Positions 25,100 to 33,874 of a DNA stretch of 64,000 bases are shown here, piece after piece. The position numbers and the translations under genes are program-made. This DNA is from JANOYY01 sp043720395 (GTDB taxonomy: Bacteria; Actinomycetota; Acidimicrobiia; Acidimicrobiales; JANYDT01): contig JAYSSR010000096.1 of assembly GCA_043720395.1 (NCBI GenBank), positions 62,001-126,000 of the forward strand. Reading direction: 5' to 3'. The notes beneath the pieces were generated by a model, which was given only the letters and a program-made list of their open reading frames with translations, did no database searches and was not told the origin of the DNA. Each line of letters opens with the position of its first letter. Within the stretch, counting starts at the first letter, position 1.

Positions 25100-26586
25100 C
25101 CGCTGGAGCGGACGACGCGGCGAGCGACGTCGACCTAGCGCGTTCTGGAGCGTTCATGGTTGCGTGTTTCGCCCTGTCCCTGGCCGGTGTCTACTGGGAC
25201 GACGCATGGCATACCGATCGGGGTCGTGACACGCTGCTCAGCCCGCCTCATGTCTTGCTCTACGCCGGCGTTGCAGGTGCAGTTTTGGTCGCGTTGTGGT
25301 GGGCGCTCCGATCCGGCGGCCGTGTGGGGGATCTTCTGCCGTGCCGTCGCAACGGCGCACTCGGTGTCGGTGTCTTCGGTGCCCTCGTGACGCTCTGGTC
25401 GGCGCCGGTGGACGAATGGTGGCATGTCGCGTTCGGCCGAGATGCGGTGCTGTGGAGCCCGCCGCACCTGCTCGCCGTGGCAGGGACGATCACGCTGGGC
25501 ACCGGTGCTGCCTTGGTGCTCGGCAGTCGCCATGGCGCACGCACGTCACCGGTGCTGCTGACCGCGGCCGGTGCTGCAATCCTCGGTGGATGGCAGGTGC
25601 TCGTGATGGAATACGACACCGACGTCGCGCAGTTCGCCGAGGTGCTTTACCTCCCGGTGCTGGCCGGTTCACTCGCCGCCGGTGCAGCGACCGTCCAAGC
25701 CGCCGTGGGTACCGAGCGGCGTTGGCCGGCGGCATGGAGCGGATTGGTCCAGCTCTTGGCGATGGGAGTGTTGGTACTCGGTCTGCGAAGCTCGGGCTTC
25801 TCGACACCGATCGTTCCGGTGAGCCTTGCGGCGTTCGCCGCAGCCGACGCGACGCGACGACACAACTGGAATGCCCTGTCGCGCGGCGTCGCCTTTACGG
25901 TCACGCTTATCGCGAGCTACGCCCCGTATCTGCGGTTCGTACCAGGAGGCGCGCAGCTCAACACAGGCGATCTGGTTATCGGAGTTGTCGTCGGATCCCT
26001 GGTGTCGACGGCAGCAATTCTGGTATTCGATCCGACGGCGCACTTGCCGAGGATGCGTACCGCTGGTGGGGTGATCACAGTCTTCCTGGCGGTGCTGGCC
26101 GCAACGCTCGCTACGACCGAGAGCGCCCGGGCACACGATCCGGGTCAAGGCATCGACGTCGCGCCGGTGAAGCTGCGCGCCACGCCGACATTGCGCGGTG
26201 TTGCCGTCGAAGCCGTCCTGTCGGACGAAGCACGAGCGTTTGTCCCGAGACAGCTGGTCGCGCGACGGGCGGGTCGACTGAGGACCGGGCGACTCGTCGA
26301 TACGGGATCGAGCTGGACCGGAGCGATCAACCTCGATGATCCGGGTCGCTGGTTCCTGTATGTGGAGGCCGTCCGCGACGGTGAGGTCGTCGAGGCTTGG
26401 CTGCCCGCCATCAACGAACGACTTGGCAGGACTGCGACGAAGTCGACTTGGTTCTACATTCCGGCCGGCCGCTCGACATCGACGGTCGGCCAAATTGCGG
26501 CCGGTACGGTGCTCGTACTGACAACGGGGATCGTGTTCGCTTCGATAGCCATCGCTGTACGACGGCGAGTTGCCCAGCAACCATGA
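25096..26586 (+). CDS. Large membrane protein with exported C-terminal domain, unknown
   Basis: A 496-residue protein starting at ATG 25096 in an ATGA overlap; the longer ORF in this frame (from 24619) runs through the preceding gene and was not used. About nine hydrophobic segments are followed near residue 335 by AHDPGQG and an extracytoplasmic beta-rich domain of about 130 residues (VAVEAVLSDEARAF ... GRWFLYVEAVRDGEVVEAWLPA) similar in flavour to FixH/YtkA-like domains, then a last helix. Conserved-looking motifs are VYWDDAWHTDRGRDT and APVDEWWHVAFGRD, two WH/D-rich loops that could bind metal or heme. I do not recognise the family. Confidence 0.65.
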   Translation: MTAGADDAASDVDLARSGAFMVACFALSLAGVYWDDAWHTDRGRDTLLSPPHVLLYAGVAGAVLVALWWALRSGGRVGDLLPCRRNGALGVGVFGALVTLWSAPVDEWWHVAFGRDAVLWSPPHLLAVAGTITLGTGAALVLGSRHGARTSPVLLTAAGAAILGGWQVLVMEYDTDVAQFAEVLYLPVLAGSLAAGAATVQAAVGTERRWPAAWSGLVQLLAMGVLVLGLRSSGFSTPIVPVSLAAFAAADATRRHNWNALSRGVAFTVTLIASYAPYLRFVPGGAQLNTGDLVIGVVVGSLVSTAAILVFDPTAHLPRMRTAGGVITVFLAVLAATLATTESARAHDPGQGIDVAPVKLRATPTLRGVAVEAVLSDEARAFVPRQLVARRAGRLRTGRLVDTGSSWTGAINLDDPGRWFLYVEAVRDGEVVEAWLPAINERLGRTATKSTWFYIPAGRSTSTVGQIAAGTVLVLTTGIVFASIAIAVRRRVAQQP

Positions 26587-26626
26587 ACTCCGAGACCGCA
26601 GCGGCAATTGACGCTCTGCCCGCCAT

Positions 26627-26645
26627 CTACGACTTTATGTCGTAG
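26627..26645. promoter_or_regulatory. BlaI-like dyad between convergent genes
   Basis: Perfect 7-base arms CTACGAC and GTCGTAG flank TTTAT. The motif matches the BlaI-like consensus but lies between two gene 3' ends and overlaps the TAA stop of the M15-like gene. It could also work as a small bidirectional terminator hairpin. Confidence 0.5.
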
Positions 26646-28212
26646 CTGTTGGAACGAGTGGCCCGGCCGTCGCGGCGGAGTCAGCCGTTGCAGGCGCGGG
26701 CGTCGGGGACTGCGTCGTCGACGGCGCGTCAACGCCAGGCGAAGAGGCGGTCGTCACTGAGTTTGACGTTGTCGCAGACGGGGAGTCGGACATCGCCGCC
26801 GTCGTTGCGGAGGTTGAGGTTGTCGGAGACGTGGGTGGTGACGTCGTCCTGATCGTCGCAGAGGTCGACGATATCGAAGACGTCGGGGTCGAGGTCGTAG
26901 ACGTCGAGGTCGTCGAAGACGTAGACGTCGAAGTCGTGGAGGTTGTTGTGCTCGCTGGTGCCAGCGGCGCGCCGGTCACTCGTGGCGACCCAACGTATTC
27001 GAAGTGCATGCCGTCCGGAGTTGGGAATGATCCGCCCCACGCGAAGCCATTACGACGAAAGACTTCAACGACGCTCCGGTCAATCTCCGGAGACGCACCG
27101 AAGCTATTCGTGCTCGGGTTGAGGTCGATGGTGGCCGCCCAGGCATGCCGGGAAATCGTTGCGCCTTGATCGCCTTCCTGCGTGCGGATCATCCGGTTCG
27201 AGTAACAGCCCCCGGCGCGCCTGGTGTCACGAACGTCGATGAGATGCGCAAGGCCGGCGCTTTCGATCTCCGCGAGAGCGGCACGTAGGGCAGCAGTCAT
27301 CACTCGGTGGCAGGCGAATCGGCCGATGATCGGGTACTCGTCGACGACCACGTTTTCGCGGAGCCACGACGGGTCGATACGAAGCTGTCCGGCAAGAAAC
27401 GCCACTGTGTCGACGCGGAACTCACCGGCCGTCGACTTCCATTCAGCATCGGAAAGCGCTGTGTCGACCTCTGGCTGATCCGTGGAGAGTTCGAGGTGAT
27501 GCGCCCCGTGCGCATCGAGCGCCTCGGCGAACCCGGCAAGGTCGCGGCCCCATGCAGCGACGCGCCACGGGCGGCGGATCCCGACGGCATCGGCGGTTGT
27601 GTTGGACATGACGAGTTCGGCGTCAAGGTTCGTGAAGGCGTCGACGATCCCTGCCACGGTCAACGTCAGCGGGGATTCATCCGAGCCGTTCAGCGCAAGG
27701 ACAGGGACTCGATCGCCGACAGCCATCGAGAGCCGAGCGGCGGTCGCGCGAGCGACGATCAACGACCCGGCCGCCGATGCCTGAACCGGCGTTGCGCCGA
27801 ACAGCTCGCCGAGCGCCTCGTCGGTCACCGCGATCACGGACAACGGTGTTGACCAGTCGCCTCCCGCACGATCGTCGCCCGGCGGTATCGGCTCGGAATC
27901 GGTGACGAGGAGTGTTCCACGGCGGACCACGGTGATGCTCAGCTCGCGCCCAGCTGCGGCACGTCGGGCGAACGCGTGCGTGGATCCGTCGTGCGCGTCC
28001 TCGAACGAAACCACCACCCGCTTCGGAGAAGGGTCCGCTGTCGGGGCGTCGAAGGCCAGGCTCTCGACGGCCGCTGATCCGCGCCGTGGCGACGTTGCGG
28101 CCACGGCAGGGACCTCCGTTTGCGATTGAGAGTCCGCTGTCGGGCCGACGCATGCGGCAACCACGACAGCGAGGCCGACCGCGCCAAGCGCGGCGGTCCG
28201 CGCTCGCCTCAC
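26635..28212 (-). CDS. Lipoprotein with M15 (D-Ala-D-Ala carboxypeptidase-like) domain
   Basis: A 525-residue protein with a lipobox (VVVAACVG). The first 200 residues resemble the extracytoplasmic domain of FtsX/MacB-type proteins (VGDRVPVLALNG, LTVAGIVDAF). The second half is an M15 peptidase-like domain: GGCYSNRMI, SRHAWAATIDLNP with zinc-binding His and Asp, and a final MHFEY His. The last 110 residues are a Thr/Ser/Pro-rich low-complexity tail. It probably trims peptidoglycan stems. It overlaps the CopC-CopD gene upstream by four bases (GTGA), so wall hydrolase and copper import/binding are co-translated. A BlaI-like dyad touches its stop codon. Confidence 0.8.
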   Translation of the reverse strand: MRRARTAALGAVGLAVVVAACVGPTADSQSQTEVPAVAATSPRRGSAAVESLAFDAPTADPSPKRVVVSFEDAHDGSTHAFARRAAAGRELSITVVRRGTLLVTDSEPIPPGDDRAGGDWSTPLSVIAVTDEALGELFGATPVQASAAGSLIVARATAARLSMAVGDRVPVLALNGSDESPLTLTVAGIVDAFTNLDAELVMSNTTADAVGIRRPWRVAAWGRDLAGFAEALDAHGAHHLELSTDQPEVDTALSDAEWKSTAGEFRVDTVAFLAGQLRIDPSWLRENVVVDEYPIIGRFACHRVMTAALRAALAEIESAGLAHLIDVRDTRRAGGCYSNRMIRTQEGDQGATISRHAWAATIDLNPSTNSFGASPEIDRSVVEVFRRNGFAWGGSFPTPDGMHFEYVGSPRVTGAPLAPASTTTSTTSTSTSSTTSTSTTSTPTSSISSTSATIRTTSPPTSPTTSTSATTAAMSDSPSATTSNSVTTASSPGVDAPSTTQSPTPAPATADSAATAGPLVPTATT

Positions 28213-29621
28213 GACGAAACCGTGAAGGCGGCGACGGGCGGTAGGGTCGTTCGGGCGACGCCGGGCGGTGAAACGACCATCGCCGCCGTGACGGCTATCA
28301 CGGCGGCACCGGCGAGCATCTCGACCCGCATCGACCGACGCAGTACCGAAACGTCGGTGGTCGTCGCGTCACTTGATAGCCAAGAAGCAACCCTTCGCCG
28401 GTTCAGCTCGGCGACCCCGAGTACCACGCCGAGCAACGCCAACTTGGCGAGCAGCAACTGCCCATGGCGAACGGAGAACAGCCCTGACAAGCCACCCGCG
28501 AGGCGAAACGTCTGCACGAGTCCGGTCGCAGAGACGACCGAGACACAAACCGGAGCAACTTCGGCGAAGCGGCGGACGACACCGACGGAAACGGACAGCG
28601 ATGTGCGTGGGATGACCAGCAGCGCGAGCACGCAAAGCCCGCCGATCCATGTCGCCGCGGCGAAGTGATGGACGACGTCGAGCGTGATTCCGACAGCCGG
28701 CCACCGCATCGACTTGGCGTGGCCGCCCAGCGACCAGCCAGCGAAGGCCACTGCTAAGAGCAGCAGGATCCCGGCATCGCGCTCGAACGGCTCCATCGAA
28801 ACGTTGACGAGGCACAGCACGAGCAGCAGCGCCAGCGCGCCGACTCGGACCAGGAGTCCGACACCCGCGTCCGTCGACCATGCCGGTGCCCACGCGGTTG
28901 CACGGCCGATGTCGCCAGCAAGGACGAACATCTGCAGCGCAGAGGCGGTCATCGCGAGGCAGATTGATCCGAACAGCGCTCTGCGCATTGCGGCCCGTCG
29001 CAGCGTTCCGTCCCAGATGAACATATCGGTCGAAACCAATCCGACCGCAACGAACATCGCGACGTACGCGATCATCCGCAACACCCAGCGCAGACTCCCC
29101 GGAAGCCCCGTGTCCTCGGCGACATCCGGAAGTATTTCAGGCGAGGATTGCCCGTTCGATCTGGTCGTTGCCGAAGTTGTTGCGCCGGACTGGTCGGGCA
29201 CCGCTTCGACGGCAGCAGCAACGCTGTATTTCACAACCCCGGTTATGGCGTGACCGTCGGCACCGACGAGGCGCCAGCGAACGGCAACCGGTCCAGTTAT
29301 CGGCGAAACCGGGACGATGACGACTTTCTGGTTTTGCGGCTCAAGTCGGGCGTTTCCGACGGTAGAAACCCCCGCGTTCGACTGGACGCGCACGGTCAGC
29401 GTCTCGAGCGCAACGTAGTTCTGAAACGTCAGCGTGGCCGTTGCCGGGGACGTCGCAACCGTGACACCCTCGGCCGGGTCGCTCGACACGAGCGAGTTGT
29501 GCGCCGACGCAGGGCCGGCGAGCACGGCAACCGCCGCGACGGTAAGCACGAAGAGCCCACCGACGCGGCGCGTCAATCGTGAGATGCGGCGCGTCAAACG
29601 TGCGATGAGGGGGAAATGCAT
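28209..29621 (-). CDS. CopC-CopD fusion copper-resistance protein
   Basis: A 470-residue protein with a signal peptide ending AGPASAHN; the mature N-terminus begins with the copper-ligand histidine typical of CopC (HNSLVSSDPAEG). The CopC domain (to about residue 125, with DGHAITG) is joined by a linker to a CopD-like membrane domain with eight hydrophobic segments, including DVVHHFAAATWIGGL and GLVQTFRLAGG. Such YcnJ-type fusions bind copper outside and may import it. The start ATG 29621 was chosen for its signal peptide; the ORF extends further without sense. It lies 32 bases after the DUF305 gene and overlaps the M15 gene. Confidence 0.9.
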   Translation of the reverse strand: MHFPLIARLTRRISRLTRRVGGLFVLTVAAVAVLAGPASAHNSLVSSDPAEGVTVATSPATATLTFQNYVALETLTVRVQSNAGVSTVGNARLEPQNQKVVIVPVSPITGPVAVRWRLVGADGHAITGVVKYSVAAAVEAVPDQSGATTSATTRSNGQSSPEILPDVAEDTGLPGSLRWVLRMIAYVAMFVAVGLVSTDMFIWDGTLRRAAMRRALFGSICLAMTASALQMFVLAGDIGRATAWAPAWSTDAGVGLLVRVGALALLLVLCLVNVSMEPFERDAGILLLLAVAFAGWSLGGHAKSMRWPAVGITLDVVHHFAAATWIGGLCVLALLVIPRTSLSVSVGVVRRFAEVAPVCVSVVSATGLVQTFRLAGGLSGLFSVRHGQLLLAKLALLGVVLGVAELNRRRVASWLSSDATTTDVSVLRRSMRVEMLAGAAVIAVTAAMVVSPPGVARTTLPPVAAFTVSS

Positions 29622-29653
29622 GTGGACGCTCCGGCGAATCGGACGCCGAGTGC

Positions 29654-30304
29654 TCAGCCCTTCAGCAGCGTCTGCATCTCCTGGATCTCGGCCGTCTGGC
29701 CGGTGATGATCTTGCCGGCGAGTTCCTTCACCGCCGCGTTCTGACCTGCGCTCTGCACGTCCTTGGCCATCGTGAGCGCGCCTTCGTGGTGACGGATCAT
29801 CATCTCCGTCCATGTTGTGTCGAACGCAGCAGCGCTGGTCGCTTCGAGCTCCGTCATCTCTTCGGCGGTCATCATCCCGGCCATGCCGTCCATGTTCGAG
29901 TGATCCATGCCTTCCATCTCACCTGCCATCTCGACGGGCTTGCCCCAAGACGTGAGCCACTGCGTCATGAGCTCGATCTCCGGGCCCTGCGCCCCCTGGA
30001 TGCGCTTGGCGAGCTCCGAAACGTTGCCGCCGGCCTTCCGGGCCGGGTCAAGTGCGAGCACGGCCATCTCGACCGCCTGCTGGTGATGCGGGATCATGCC
30101 CTGTGCGAAGGTGACGTCGGCATCGTTGAAATCGCCCGACGTTGCCGCTGCGCCGGTCTCGGATGCCGCTGCGCCAGTCTCCTGGGCCACTGCCACAGTC
30201 TGTGCAGCGACGGTCTCGGCGGCGTTGTCGGAGCTGCCGCTACATGCTCCGAGAGCAACGATCGCGACGACGGGGACAGCGAGCTTGAGGACACGACGAA
30301 TCAT
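29654..30304 (-). CDS. DUF305 lipoprotein
   Basis: A 216-residue protein, ATG 30304 behind AAGGAG. It has a lipobox (VALGACSG), an Ala/Thr-rich linker, and the paired DUF305 motifs MIPHHQQAVEMA and MMIRHHEGALTMAKD, separated by a Met/His/Asp-rich loop (MEGMDHSNMDGMAGMM). DUF305 proteins are ferritin-like helical bundles often linked to copper resistance and able to bind metal through these motifs. It is the first gene of a DUF305-CopCD-M15 operon. A BlaI-like dyad (CTACACGATGTAG) lies 36 bases upstream. Confidence 0.92.
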   Translation of the reverse strand: MIRRVLKLAVPVVAIVALGACSGSSDNAAETVAAQTVAVAQETGAAASETGAAATSGDFNDADVTFAQGMIPHHQQAVEMAVLALDPARKAGGNVSELAKRIQGAQGPEIELMTQWLTSWGKPVEMAGEMEGMDHSNMDGMAGMMTAEEMTELEATSAAAFDTTWTEMMIRHHEGALTMAKDVQSAGQNAAVKELAGKIITGQTAEIQEMQTLLKG

Positions 30305-30339
30305 TGGCGTTTCTCCTTGGGAAAGTGAAAGAGTGTATG

Positions 30340-30352
30340 CTACACGATGTAG
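30340..30352. promoter_or_regulatory. BlaI-like operator of the DUF305-CopCD-M15 operon
   Basis: CTACA-CGA-TGTAG is a dyad located 36 bases upstream of the DUF305 start. It belongs to the TACA/TGTA class recognised by CopY/BlaI proteins and is the only obvious palindrome in this promoter. Confidence 0.55.
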
Positions 30353-30538
30353 TAGTCGAGGGGCGATCAGCGGCTGTAAGACAGGTGACATCAGCCCTGC
30401 AGGACAGAAACCGTGAATGTCGATCCGACCTGTGGCGGGCACTTCGCCTGGCGAGGCACGTCGGCGTTGCTTGCGTTTCCAGCGATCAAGGCCGACGCAG
30501 CAAACGGTCAGCCGAACTCGATCGCGAGGACCGGCTAC

Positions 30539-32854
30539 CTACCTGCCGAACCGGCGCAGTCGAAGACTGTTCGATACGACAAAGACGCTGGAGAAGGCCA
30601 TGGCCGCGCCAGCGATGAGCGGGTTCAGGTACCCCAAAGCGGCGAGCGGGATGGCGGCGACGTTGTAGGCGAACGCCCAGAACAAGTTGGCCTTAATCGT
30701 GGCGAGGGTGCGGCGCGACAAACGTATGGCGTCGGCTGCGGCCAGAAGGTCACCTCGTACCAAGGTCAGATCCGCAGCCTCGATCGCTGCATCGCTGCCC
30801 GTACCCATCGCCAACCCGAGGTCGGCCTGCGCAAGCGCTGCGGCGTCGTTGACGCCGTCGCCCACCATTGCGACGATGCGGCCCTGCGCCTGGAGTTCCT
30901 TGATCTTCGCGACCTTGTCGGCGGGTAGCACCTCGGCTATCACTTCGTCGATCCCGACAGCCTTGGCCACCGTGCGGGCCACGGTCTCGTTGTCACCTGT
31001 GAGCAGAATCGGACGTAGTCCCAAGGCCTTCAACTGGATGATCGCTTCGGGGCTTGTTGGCTTCGCGGTGTCGGCCACGGTGAAGAGTGCCGCAGCGACG
31101 CCATCCACCGCGGCAACGACCGCGGTGCGCCCGGCTAGTTCGGCGTCACGTTGGGCTGCGACGAGAACGTCGGGGATGGCCACGGACCAATCAGCAAGCA
31201 GTTGCGGGCGTCCTGCGACGACGGCCCGGCCTGCGACGACGCCTTGCACGCCAAGTCCTTCACTGTTGATGAACGACTCCACCGGCTGCAAGATCCCGAG
31301 ACGTTCCCTGGCAGCGGTCGCGATGGCTTTCGCGACGGGATGCTCCGACGCGTGCTCAACCGCACCGACCAAACCAAGGACCTCGTCGGCGTCGAAACCT
31401 GGGGCCGGGATCACGTCGACCAGCGACATACGGCCGGTCGTGACGGTGCCGGTCTTGTCCAACACGATCGTGTCAACGCGTCGAGTGGATTCCAAGATCT
31501 CCGGGCCCTTGATCACGATGCCCATCTGCGCGCCGCGGCCCGTGCCGACCAGCAGTGCGGTCGGTGTGGCAAGCCCGAGTGCGCACGGGCATGCGATGAT
31601 AAGTACGCTTACTGCTGCGGTGAACGCGGCCTGGCCACCTTCGCCTCGAACCAGCCAATAAGCCAGCGTCAACGCGGCAAGACCGATCACGACTGGAACG
31701 AACACCGCTGATACGCGGTCCGCCAACCGCTGCACCGGTGCCTTCCCGGTCTGTGCGTCTTCGACGAGGCGTGCCATCTGTGCCAGTGCCGTATCGGAAC
31801 CGACTCTGGTGGCTCGAACCACCAACCTCCCGCCCACGTTCACCGTCGCACCGGTGACCGGGTCACCGACTCGCACCTCAATCGGAACGCTCTCGCCGGT
31901 AAGGAGCGACGCGTCAACGGCCGACGACCCCGACTCGACGTCGCCATCCGTAGCGATCTTCTCGCCCGGCCGCACAACGAAACGCGTCCCGACGACAAGC
32001 GCGTCGATTGCTACGGTCCGCTCGGTGCCGTCAGCGTCGAGGACCGTTGCCTCCTTCGCCCCGAGTGTCAACAACGCTCGCAACGCTGCACCGGCCTGAC
32101 GTTTCGCCTTGCTCTCGAAGTAACGCCCCGCGAGCAGGAACACGATCACCGCCGACGCGACCTCGAGATACAGGTGTCCGGCGGCGCTGTCACGACGCAG
32201 CGTCAACTCGAACCCCATCTTCATTCCGACCATGCCAGCGTGGCCGAAGAACAACGCATACAGCGACCAGATGTAGGCCGAAAGTGTGCCGACCGAGATC
32301 AAGGTGTCCATCGTGGTGGCACTGTGTCGTGCGTTCATCCATGCAGCCCGATGGAACGGCCACCCGCCCCACACCACGACCGGCGACGCGAGCGTCAGGG
32401 CCATCCATTGCCAGTTGTCGAACTGCGCCGCCGGGATCATCGACATCACCGCAACCGGCACCGCGAGCGCGGTTGATACGAGGAGTCGGTGACGAAGCTC
32501 AGCAACGTGACGATCGGCCTCCACGTCCTTCGCCGATCCCTGCACCAGATCCGATCTGGTCACCGACGGGTTCAGAGATGTGGCGGGTGTCGTGTTCGCG
32601 ATGACCGGAGTCGCTTGGTAGCCGATCGACGCCACGGCATCAACGAGTTGATCCTTTGTGACTGACCCGGGAAGAAAAGTGACCGTTGCCTGCTCCGTCG
32701 CGTAGTTGACCGTCGCTTCGACGCCATCGAGCTTGTTGAGACGCTTCTCGATCCGCAACGCGCACGACGCGCACGTCATGCCGGTGATATCGAGGCGAAC
32801 ACTTTCGCTAGGCCGGACAGGGGCGGCGTTGCCCTCGGTCGCTGTGACGGTCAT
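30539..32854 (-). CDS. copA: Copper-exporting P1B-type ATPase
   Basis: A complete 771-residue ATPase: one N-terminal HMA domain with GMTCASC (residues 25-31), TGES at 319-322, the membrane CPC motif at 422-424, phosphorylated DKTGT at 466-470, the SEHPVAKA His-Pro site and GDGVNDAAAL. These are the P1B-1 Cu(I)-exporter features. Its ATG overlaps the CopZ stop by four bases, and a CsoR gene with its operator is divergent. It is the functional copper exporter of the window, in contrast with the broken ATPase at 4349-6735, which has CPD and a His-rich linker. Confidence 0.96.
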   Translation of the reverse strand: MTVTATEGNAAPVRPSESVRLDITGMTCASCALRIEKRLNKLDGVEATVNYATEQATVTFLPGSVTKDQLVDAVASIGYQATPVIANTTPATSLNPSVTRSDLVQGSAKDVEADRHVAELRHRLLVSTALAVPVAVMSMIPAAQFDNWQWMALTLASPVVVWGGWPFHRAAWMNARHSATTMDTLISVGTLSAYIWSLYALFFGHAGMVGMKMGFELTLRRDSAAGHLYLEVASAVIVFLLAGRYFESKAKRQAGAALRALLTLGAKEATVLDADGTERTVAIDALVVGTRFVVRPGEKIATDGDVESGSSAVDASLLTGESVPIEVRVGDPVTGATVNVGGRLVVRATRVGSDTALAQMARLVEDAQTGKAPVQRLADRVSAVFVPVVIGLAALTLAYWLVRGEGGQAAFTAAVSVLIIACPCALGLATPTALLVGTGRGAQMGIVIKGPEILESTRRVDTIVLDKTGTVTTGRMSLVDVIPAPGFDADEVLGLVGAVEHASEHPVAKAIATAARERLGILQPVESFINSEGLGVQGVVAGRAVVAGRPQLLADWSVAIPDVLVAAQRDAELAGRTAVVAAVDGVAAALFTVADTAKPTSPEAIIQLKALGLRPILLTGDNETVARTVAKAVGIDEVIAEVLPADKVAKIKELQAQGRIVAMVGDGVNDAAALAQADLGLAMGTGSDAAIEAADLTLVRGDLLAAADAIRLSRRTLATIKANLFWAFAYNVAAIPLAALGYLNPLIAGAAMAFSSVFVVSNSLRLRRFGR

Positions 32855-33063
32855 GAGACGGCCTCGTACCCGGCCTCTACGATCGCGGCGCGGATAACGC
32901 TCTCATCAAGGCGGTCGCCAGTCACCACAACGGCTTTCGTCTCCAGGTCGATCGCCACGTCGGCGACGCCCGGCACGTGCATCACCTCACCGGTGATGGC
33001 CGAGACGCAGTGCCCGCACGACATGGACGGAACAACGAAATTGATTGTGTTGGTGGTGGTCAT
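32851..33063 (-). CDS. copZ: Copper chaperone, HMA domain (CopZ-like)
   Basis: A 70-residue single-domain HMA protein with the metal site MSCGHC (Cys 16 and Cys 19), followed by the expected beta-alpha-beta pattern (GVADVAIDLETKAVVV, IRAAIVEAGYEAV). It carries Cu(I) to the ATPase encoded immediately downstream, with which it overlaps by four bases. The promoter region contains a CsoR-type palindrome, 32 bases upstream of the start. Confidence 0.95.
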   Translation of the reverse strand: MTTTNTINFVVPSMSCGHCVSAITGEVMHVPGVADVAIDLETKAVVVTGDRLDESVIRAAIVEAGYEAVS

Positions 33064-33094
33064 GACGACTCCCTATAGATTATGCTTTCGCAGC

Positions 33095-33111
33095 ATACCC
33101 TAGGGGGGTAT
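33095..33111. promoter_or_regulatory. CsoR operator
   Basis: ATACCCTAGGGGGGTAT is the C/G-tract palindrome with TA-rich ends typical of CsoR sites. It lies between copZ-copA (minus) and csoR (plus) and can repress both until Cu(I) binds CsoR. Confidence 0.8.
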
Positions 33112-33136
33112 CCTTCCACTGTCAAGGAGTTCGATG

Positions 33137-33421
33137 ATGACACCTGGCTACTCAGCCAACAAGGCCGACCACCTCGCGCGCCTTCGTCGCATCGAGGGTC
33201 AGGTCCGCGGCTTGCAACGGCTGGTCGACGAAGACACGTACTGCATAGACGTTCTCACCCAGGTCGCGTCAGTCAGCAAGGCACTCCAAAGCGTCGCCGT
33301 CAAGCTGCTCGACGAACACCTCCACCACTGCGTGGCAAGCGCCGTGACCGCTGGCGGGACCGAGGGTGCGAACAAACTTGCTGAAGCGACCAAGGCCATT
33401 CAGCGCCTACTCAAGTCCTAA
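33137..33421 (+). CDS. csoR: Copper-sensing repressor CsoR
   Basis: A 94-residue all-helical repressor. The Cu(I) ligands are Cys 36, His 61 and Cys 65 when counted from ATG 33137, the same numbers as in Mycobacterium tuberculosis CsoR, and AAGGAG seven bases upstream supports this start over the ATG at 33134. RIEGQVRGLQRLV and YCIDVLTQVASVSKAL are family signatures. It is divergent from copZ-copA with the operator between them. It probably controls only this pair; no second CsoR-type palindrome was seen. Confidence 0.95.
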   Translation: MTPGYSANKADHLARLRRIEGQVRGLQRLVDEDTYCIDVLTQVASVSKALQSVAVKLLDEHLHHCVASAVTAGGTEGANKLAEATKAIQRLLKS

Positions 33422-33874
33422 GACAATGATCGGTCTGCTCCTCGAGCGCCCGGTCGATCCTTCGACACAGGTGAGGACCTCGAACTCCTGACACAGCTGC
33501 GCGATCCGCATCGGACGCGGGATCGCCACGCCCTTCACTGCGGCCGACAACGATGGCGGTGTGCGGTCGGGCAGGACTGCCAGTCCGTCGTTCCCGACGA
33601 CGCCACGGTCGGCGTCCACGTCTGACTGGGCACGCAGGGGCATCGTCACCCCGTCCGTGTCCAGCGAGCGCGAACACCCGCTATCAGCGATGAGATCAGA
33701 TGACAAACAGCCGGTGGCACCGTCTGACCGCTCATAGCAAGCCAGCTTCACCGGGAACAGCAGCCCGGATCCTTCGCGGCCCTCGGCGGGCGGACAGCGC
33801 AGAGCGTCGTCTGATTCCGAGAAGACTCGGCGGTCTCGTCCGTGCCCTGCGGACGAGAACGATGGAGGTGTGCG
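33422..33874. other. Gap with no convincing gene
   Basis: ORFs on both strands in this stretch lack recognisable motifs, and the longer minus-strand one (33407-34075) overlaps the csoR end and the next real gene. Only the GGAGG before the ATG at 33875 is identifiable. The DNA may be decayed. Confidence 0.5.

Noticed and set aside
24619..26586. A 655-codon frame covering the membrane protein gene
   Set aside because: The first 160 codons overlap the Lgt-like gene and read as arginine-rich shadow sequence; the ATG at 25096 in an ATGA overlap gives a normal membrane protein.
26700..26960. Repetitive GTCGAAGACGTCG-like tract that could be mistaken for a repeat array
   Set aside because: It encodes the Thr/Ser-rich tail of the M15-like protein; period and spacing are irregular, so it is not CRISPR or a satellite.
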